Below, piece by piece: positions 61,049 to 64,000 of a stretch of DNA of 64,000 bases. The position numbers and the translations under genes were made by a program. The notes beneath the pieces are model-generated. The model made no database searches, was not told where the DNA came from, and saw nothing but the letters and a program-made list of their open reading frames with translations. Source of the DNA: JAZNQL01 sp045531205. GTDB taxonomy: Bacteria > Bacillota > Clostridia > UMGS1883 > UMGS1540. The stretch covers positions 62,001-126,000 of the forward strand of contig JAZSDN010000050.1 in NCBI GenBank assembly GCA_045531205.1, read 5' to 3'. Numbering within the stretch: position 1 is the stretch's first letter; every line of letters starts with the position of its first letter.

Positions 61049-62851
61049 ATGCCAGTATATGAATCTATTAAAAATGCCGACAATAAAATTGTTATTTCCG
61101 CAGCTAATAAAGATTCCGTAATCTTTGGTTGGGACAAAGTTGTAGCACAACTTGCCGACATGGTTGCTGCAGGCAAAACAATTGCTATTGACGGTTGGTA
61201 CGGTATCAACTACGAAAAAATTGCTAAGGCTATTGCCGAAAAAGCAAATGCTGCAGATGTTGCTTTAATTGCAGCTAACGAACTTTATTTATCAAGAGAA
61301 GAAATTATTGCTTACAACCAGCCCTATGTAACAGATGACCCTGGTTTTGGTAAAGTTAACAAAACAGGTGTTATAGAAGATATTATGGCTGATTCTGCAA
61401 TTGCTTCCGCTAAAGCAAAATTAGCTGATGCAAAGGCAGCTATTATTTATGGTGAAGGTGCTTGTATAAAAGCATTTGAAGATGTAATTGATGTTAAGTG
61501 CTACATCGATAACACACACCAGAAAGTACAGTGGGATATGTGGGAAGGAAGACTTGCAACATTCGGTTGCAAAACTCCTACAGAAGGTTATAACTGGAAA
61601 GAATATAATTATTCCGACTACTATATGCTCAAGCGCCAGAAGGATTATATGTATGGTGCAATGGACTTCTATATCGAAAACTATTTTGAAAACGACCTCG
61701 TGCTCGTTCCCAGAAAAGCTTACGACGAAATTATGTCCACACTCGTAAAATATCCTATTCATGAAGTTAAAATATTCAGCCCCGGTCCTTGGGGAGCTTA
61801 CAGATATGAAGATATGGACTACGGCGTAGAAGGTCTTGCAAACAATGCCTGGAACAAAATTGCAGGTCCTGAACTTCGTATTCTCATTGACTTTGGCGGA
61901 GAAAGAAGCATTTCAATGCCTATGCTCAATGCTATGCAGTACGGTAAAGAACTTGTTGGTGAACTTATTGACAAGCAGTATCCCGGACTCTTCCCCCTCG
62001 ACATCTGGCTTGATGACGGTTATCACAAAACACCTCAGCCTGCTGAAAGAATTTCAATGCCTATGCATATTCACCCCAGCAGTCACTATGTAAAGGAACA
62101 CTTTGATGAACCTTTAGGAAGATATGAAACATATTACATAGCAGAAGCTTACGAAGGTGCAAACACCTGGATGGGCTTCCACGATGATGCAGATATCGAA
62201 GAATGGGAAAGACTTTGTGAAGAATCAAACAACATCACTCCCATCGAAAACTGGAAAGAATTCATTGCTAACTGGTCAAGCAAAGAAGGCGACCTCTACC
62301 TCATTCCCCCTGGAACAATGCACGGTCACGGCGGTAATCAGATGGTACTTGAAATGGATACAAACCCCAGTATCAACGGTACAGAATATTCATTCTTTGA
62401 ATATGACTTTGCAAGACCCTCATGGGATGACAACGCAAAAACAATGACAGGCAAGCCCTTAAAGATGCATCTTGAACATGGCAGAAACATGGAAAAAACA
62501 AGAAGAGCTTCATGGGTTAAGGATCACCTCCTTTCAACACCAAGCGTTGTTAAGTGGACAAAAGACTACTTTATCGACAGATATAAGAGCACACCTGTTA
62601 TGCCCTACCACGTTGAAAGAATCCATTTTGAAAAATGCGGTGAATATTCAACAGAAGGTAAATTTATGCACATGTTCACACTTACAGTTGGTTCCAAGGT
62701 AACAGTTCGTTCAAAAGCAAATCATGATTTATTTGCAGTTTGCGACAAGTTCCAGACTCTTGTAATCCCTGCAACATTCGGCGATTATGAAATAATCAAC
62801 GAAGAAGGCGGACGTGTAACTTGCGTTATCCAGAGATGGAAACAGGGTTAA
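61049..62851 (+). CDS. Mannose-6-phosphate-isomerase-like cupin protein with N-terminal P-loop-like region
   Basis: In this 600-residue protein, about residues 260-600 form a class I phosphomannose-isomerase-type cupin. Candidate metal ligands are in PMHIHPSSHYVKEHFDEP, and IPPGTMHGHGGNQMVLE is also present. The N-terminal 250 residues include TIAIDGWYGINYEKIAKAI, which resembles a nucleotide-kinase P-loop without the GK[ST] signature. It may isomerise a hexose or hexose phosphate. It is preceded by a strong regulated promoter and followed by a PIG-L deacetylase, suggesting a pathway for an N-acetylated sugar. Confidence 0.7.
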   Translation: MPVYESIKNADNKIVISAANKDSVIFGWDKVVAQLADMVAAGKTIAIDGWYGINYEKIAKAIAEKANAADVALIAANELYLSREEIIAYNQPYVTDDPGFGKVNKTGVIEDIMADSAIASAKAKLADAKAAIIYGEGACIKAFEDVIDVKCYIDNTHQKVQWDMWEGRLATFGCKTPTEGYNWKEYNYSDYYMLKRQKDYMYGAMDFYIENYFENDLVLVPRKAYDEIMSTLVKYPIHEVKIFSPGPWGAYRYEDMDYGVEGLANNAWNKIAGPELRILIDFGGERSISMPMLNAMQYGKELVGELIDKQYPGLFPLDIWLDDGYHKTPQPAERISMPMHIHPSSHYVKEHFDEPLGRYETYYIAEAYEGANTWMGFHDDADIEEWERLCEESNNITPIENWKEFIANWSSKEGDLYLIPPGTMHGHGGNQMVLEMDTNPSINGTEYSFFEYDFARPSWDDNAKTMTGKPLKMHLEHGRNMEKTRRASWVKDHLLSTPSVVKWTKDYFIDRYKSTPVMPYHVERIHFEKCGEYSTEGKFMHMFTLTVGSKVTVRSKANHDLFAVCDKFQTLVIPATFGDYEIINEEGGRVTCVIQRWKQG

Positions 62852-62873
62852 TTTAATATTTACAAAGTTTAAT

Positions 62874-62900
62874 ATGAGCCACAGAAAAACTGTGGCTCAT
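62874..62900 (+). terminator. Hairpin between the cupin and PIG-L genes
   Basis: ATGAGCCACAG pairs with CTGTGGCTCAT around AAAAA. The T tract is short, so partial read-through into PIG-L is likely. Confidence 0.65.
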
Positions 62901-62923
62901 TAGTTTAAAAAAGGAGATTTATT

Positions 62924-63637
62924 ATGAATATATTAGCAATTGGTGCGCATCCAGATGATGTAGAAACTTCCTGCGGCGGTACTTTAGCAAAATACGCAAA
63001 ACAAGGACATAAAGTTTTTACAGCTACAGCAACTAACGGCAACGTAGGTTCTGCAACACTTCCTATGGACGAAATTGCAGCCATTCGTAAAGAAGAAGCA
63101 AGAAAAGCAGCTGCTATCATAGGTGCAGAGTATATCTGTCTTGACTATGATGATGAAATGTTTTTTGAAGACAAAGAAGCAAGACTTGCTTTTATAAACC
63201 TTGTAAGATATTGCAAACCCGATGTAATCATAACTCATAACCCAAAAGATTATAATCCCGACCACGAACTTACAAGCAAAATTATCAACGATATCGCAGT
63301 AATGATTCCCGTTGCAAAAATAGTAACAAAAAATCCTCCCTGCGATAAAATCCCTGTAATTGCATATTTTGAAGCTGCTCACGGTCTTGGTTTTATTCCT
63401 ACAGAATATGTAGATATCACTGACACATTTGAAACAAAAATGGAAATGTGCAGACAGCACCAAAGCCAGATTGCCTGGATGTCTGCAAACTACAAAGAAA
63501 ATGCTGACAAAGATTTCTTTGAAAACTATGTTACAACAGCAAAATACAGAGGAATGCAGTGCGGTGTTAAGTATGCTGAAGCATTCAGAATGTCAAACGA
63601 TGCTCACCGTATAGTTCCCTACCGTGTTCTTCCGTAA
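62924..63637 (+). CDS. PIG-L family de-N-acetylase
   Basis: This 237-residue protein starts NILAIGAHPDDVETSCGG with the zinc and catalytic residues of the LmbE/PIG-L fold, and has a later metal ligand in HNPKDYNPDHELTSK. The C-terminal part contains YRGMQCGVKYAEAFR. Family enzymes remove acetyl groups from GlcNAc-containing molecules. AAGGAG precedes the start. It sits between an isomerase-like cupin and a truncated gene whose start is seven bases beyond its stop, so the three are probably co-expressed. Confidence 0.9.
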   Translation: MNILAIGAHPDDVETSCGGTLAKYAKQGHKVFTATATNGNVGSATLPMDEIAAIRKEEARKAAAIIGAEYICLDYDDEMFFEDKEARLAFINLVRYCKPDVIITHNPKDYNPDHELTSKIINDIAVMIPVAKIVTKNPPCDKIPVIAYFEAAHGLGFIPTEYVDITDTFETKMEMCRQHQSQIAWMSANYKENADKDFFENYVTTAKYRGMQCGVKYAEAFRMSNDAHRIVPYRVLP

Positions 63638-63644
63638 TAAAGCT

Positions 63645-64000
63645 ATGAATACAAAAGTTAAAAATCATCCCCTTTTTGGAAAATCACTTTACGCCGACAA
63701 CGGTGTTGTGGAAATAGTTATACCTCTTGATTTTGGTATCAGAATAACACACTTTTCATTTTTAGGTATGAATAATGTGTTTTTTGAACAGCCAAAAGAT
63801 ATGACAGACCTCTCAACCCCCGAAGGATGGCGTATATACGGCGGTCACAGACTTTGGCTTGCACCCGAAACAGAATCGGTTTATTATCCTGATAACGAGC
63901 CTGTATCCTACACCGTTTCGGATAATAAAATAATTGTCACACAAAATACTGACCCTGTTTTGGGCATCAAAAAATCTATGCATATCACATTTTCTGGTGA
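63645..64000 (+). CDS. Truncated hypothetical protein, possibly mutarotase/epimerase-like (window edge)
   Basis: The reading frame is open from ATG 63645 to the end, giving 118 residues. It starts MNTKVKNHPLFGKSLYADN and contains GWRIYGGHRLWLAPETES, a strand-rich pattern like the aldose-epimerase fold. The ribosome binding site is weak, and coupling to PIG-L translation is likely. I cannot name a family with confidence from this part. Confidence 0.6.
   Translation, partial: MNTKVKNHPLFGKSLYADNGVVEIVIPLDFGIRITHFSFLGMNNVFFEQPKDMTDLSTPEGWRIYGGHRLWLAPETESVYYPDNEPVSYTVSDNKIIVTQNTDPVLGIKKSMHITFSG

Noticed and set aside
62984..63463. 159-codon minus-strand frame opposite the PIG-L gene
   Set aside because: It is Cys- and Phe-rich with no start signals; the opposite strand encodes a well-supported deacetylase.
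1..64000. CRISPR arrays, prophage, complete insertion sequences, rRNA genes and riboswitches
   Set aside because: I looked for regularly spaced repeats, phage or transposase motifs, rRNA segments and familiar riboswitch cores and saw none.

Overview
The window is low-GC DNA packed with genes on both strands. It most likely comes from an endospore-forming, strictly anaerobic member of the Clostridia, probably gut-associated. Three things support this: sporulation genes (spmA, spmB, gpr), an oxygen-defence set typical of anaerobes (PerR, a rubrerythrin with an N-terminal rubredoxin domain, a flavodiiron fusion, rubredoxin, ferritin), and many cytoplasmic glycoside hydrolases paired with AraC-type regulators. 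Start codons TTG and GTG recur (spmB, gpr, one ABC subunit, htrA, one araC gene). The species cannot be named from the sequence alone. No gene-free stretch exceeds 300 bases.

Layout. 1-4061 holds housekeeping and sporulation genes: the 5' end of clpP, tig, abrB, spmA-spmB and convergent gpr. 4063-7728 is a heterodimeric ABC exporter. 7772-11646 is a peptide module: PqqD-like protein, OPT transporter and PepD dipeptidase. 11666-20090 is a tight seven-gene redox/sugar operon (Fe-S old-yellow-enzyme type flavoenzyme, SDR, fumarate-reductase-like flavoprotein, sugar isomerase-like TIM barrel, D-2-hydroxyacid dehydrogenase, unknown 572-residue protein, Gfo/Idh/MocA oxidoreductase) with a divergent AraC regulator. 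21289-22000 is a tRNA-Leu/tRNA-Thr operon interrupted by a small element that carries a four-helix-bundle gene. 22009-26730 holds a metallophosphoesterase, a GH20 and a GH42-like enzyme. 26904-32317 holds an amidase-like protein, ferritin, a HlyIII protein, a GH95 fucosidase and perR-rubrerythrin. 32853-36061 holds an AraC regulator, an MFS carrier and an esterase. 37320-40793 is a BlaI-controlled envelope operon with an unusual M56 peptidase-LCP fusion and an SLH protein. 40850-52167 holds three AraC regulators, a Gfo/Idh enzyme, a GH106-like protein and two tandem 718-residue paralogues. 52167-56279 is a catabolic operon (AraA/FucI-like isomerase, an active and an apparently dead amidohydrolase, a phosphotriesterase-family enzyme). 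56322-59518 holds HtrA, the flavodiiron fusion and rubredoxin. 59536-64000 holds a class V aminotransferase-like enzyme, a mannose-6-phosphate-isomerase-like cupin, a PIG-L deacetylase and a truncated gene at the edge.

How the genes fit together. Most of the accessory DNA looks like import and cytoplasmic breakdown of glycans or glycosides. No glycoside hydrolase here has a signal peptide, and no sugar ABC importer is present, so the oligosaccharide importers must lie elsewhere. The best candidates for undescribed biology are the seven-gene redox operon, the BlaI/M56-LCP/SLH operon, the live/dead amidohydrolase pair, and the element that split and duplicated the tRNA-Leu gene.
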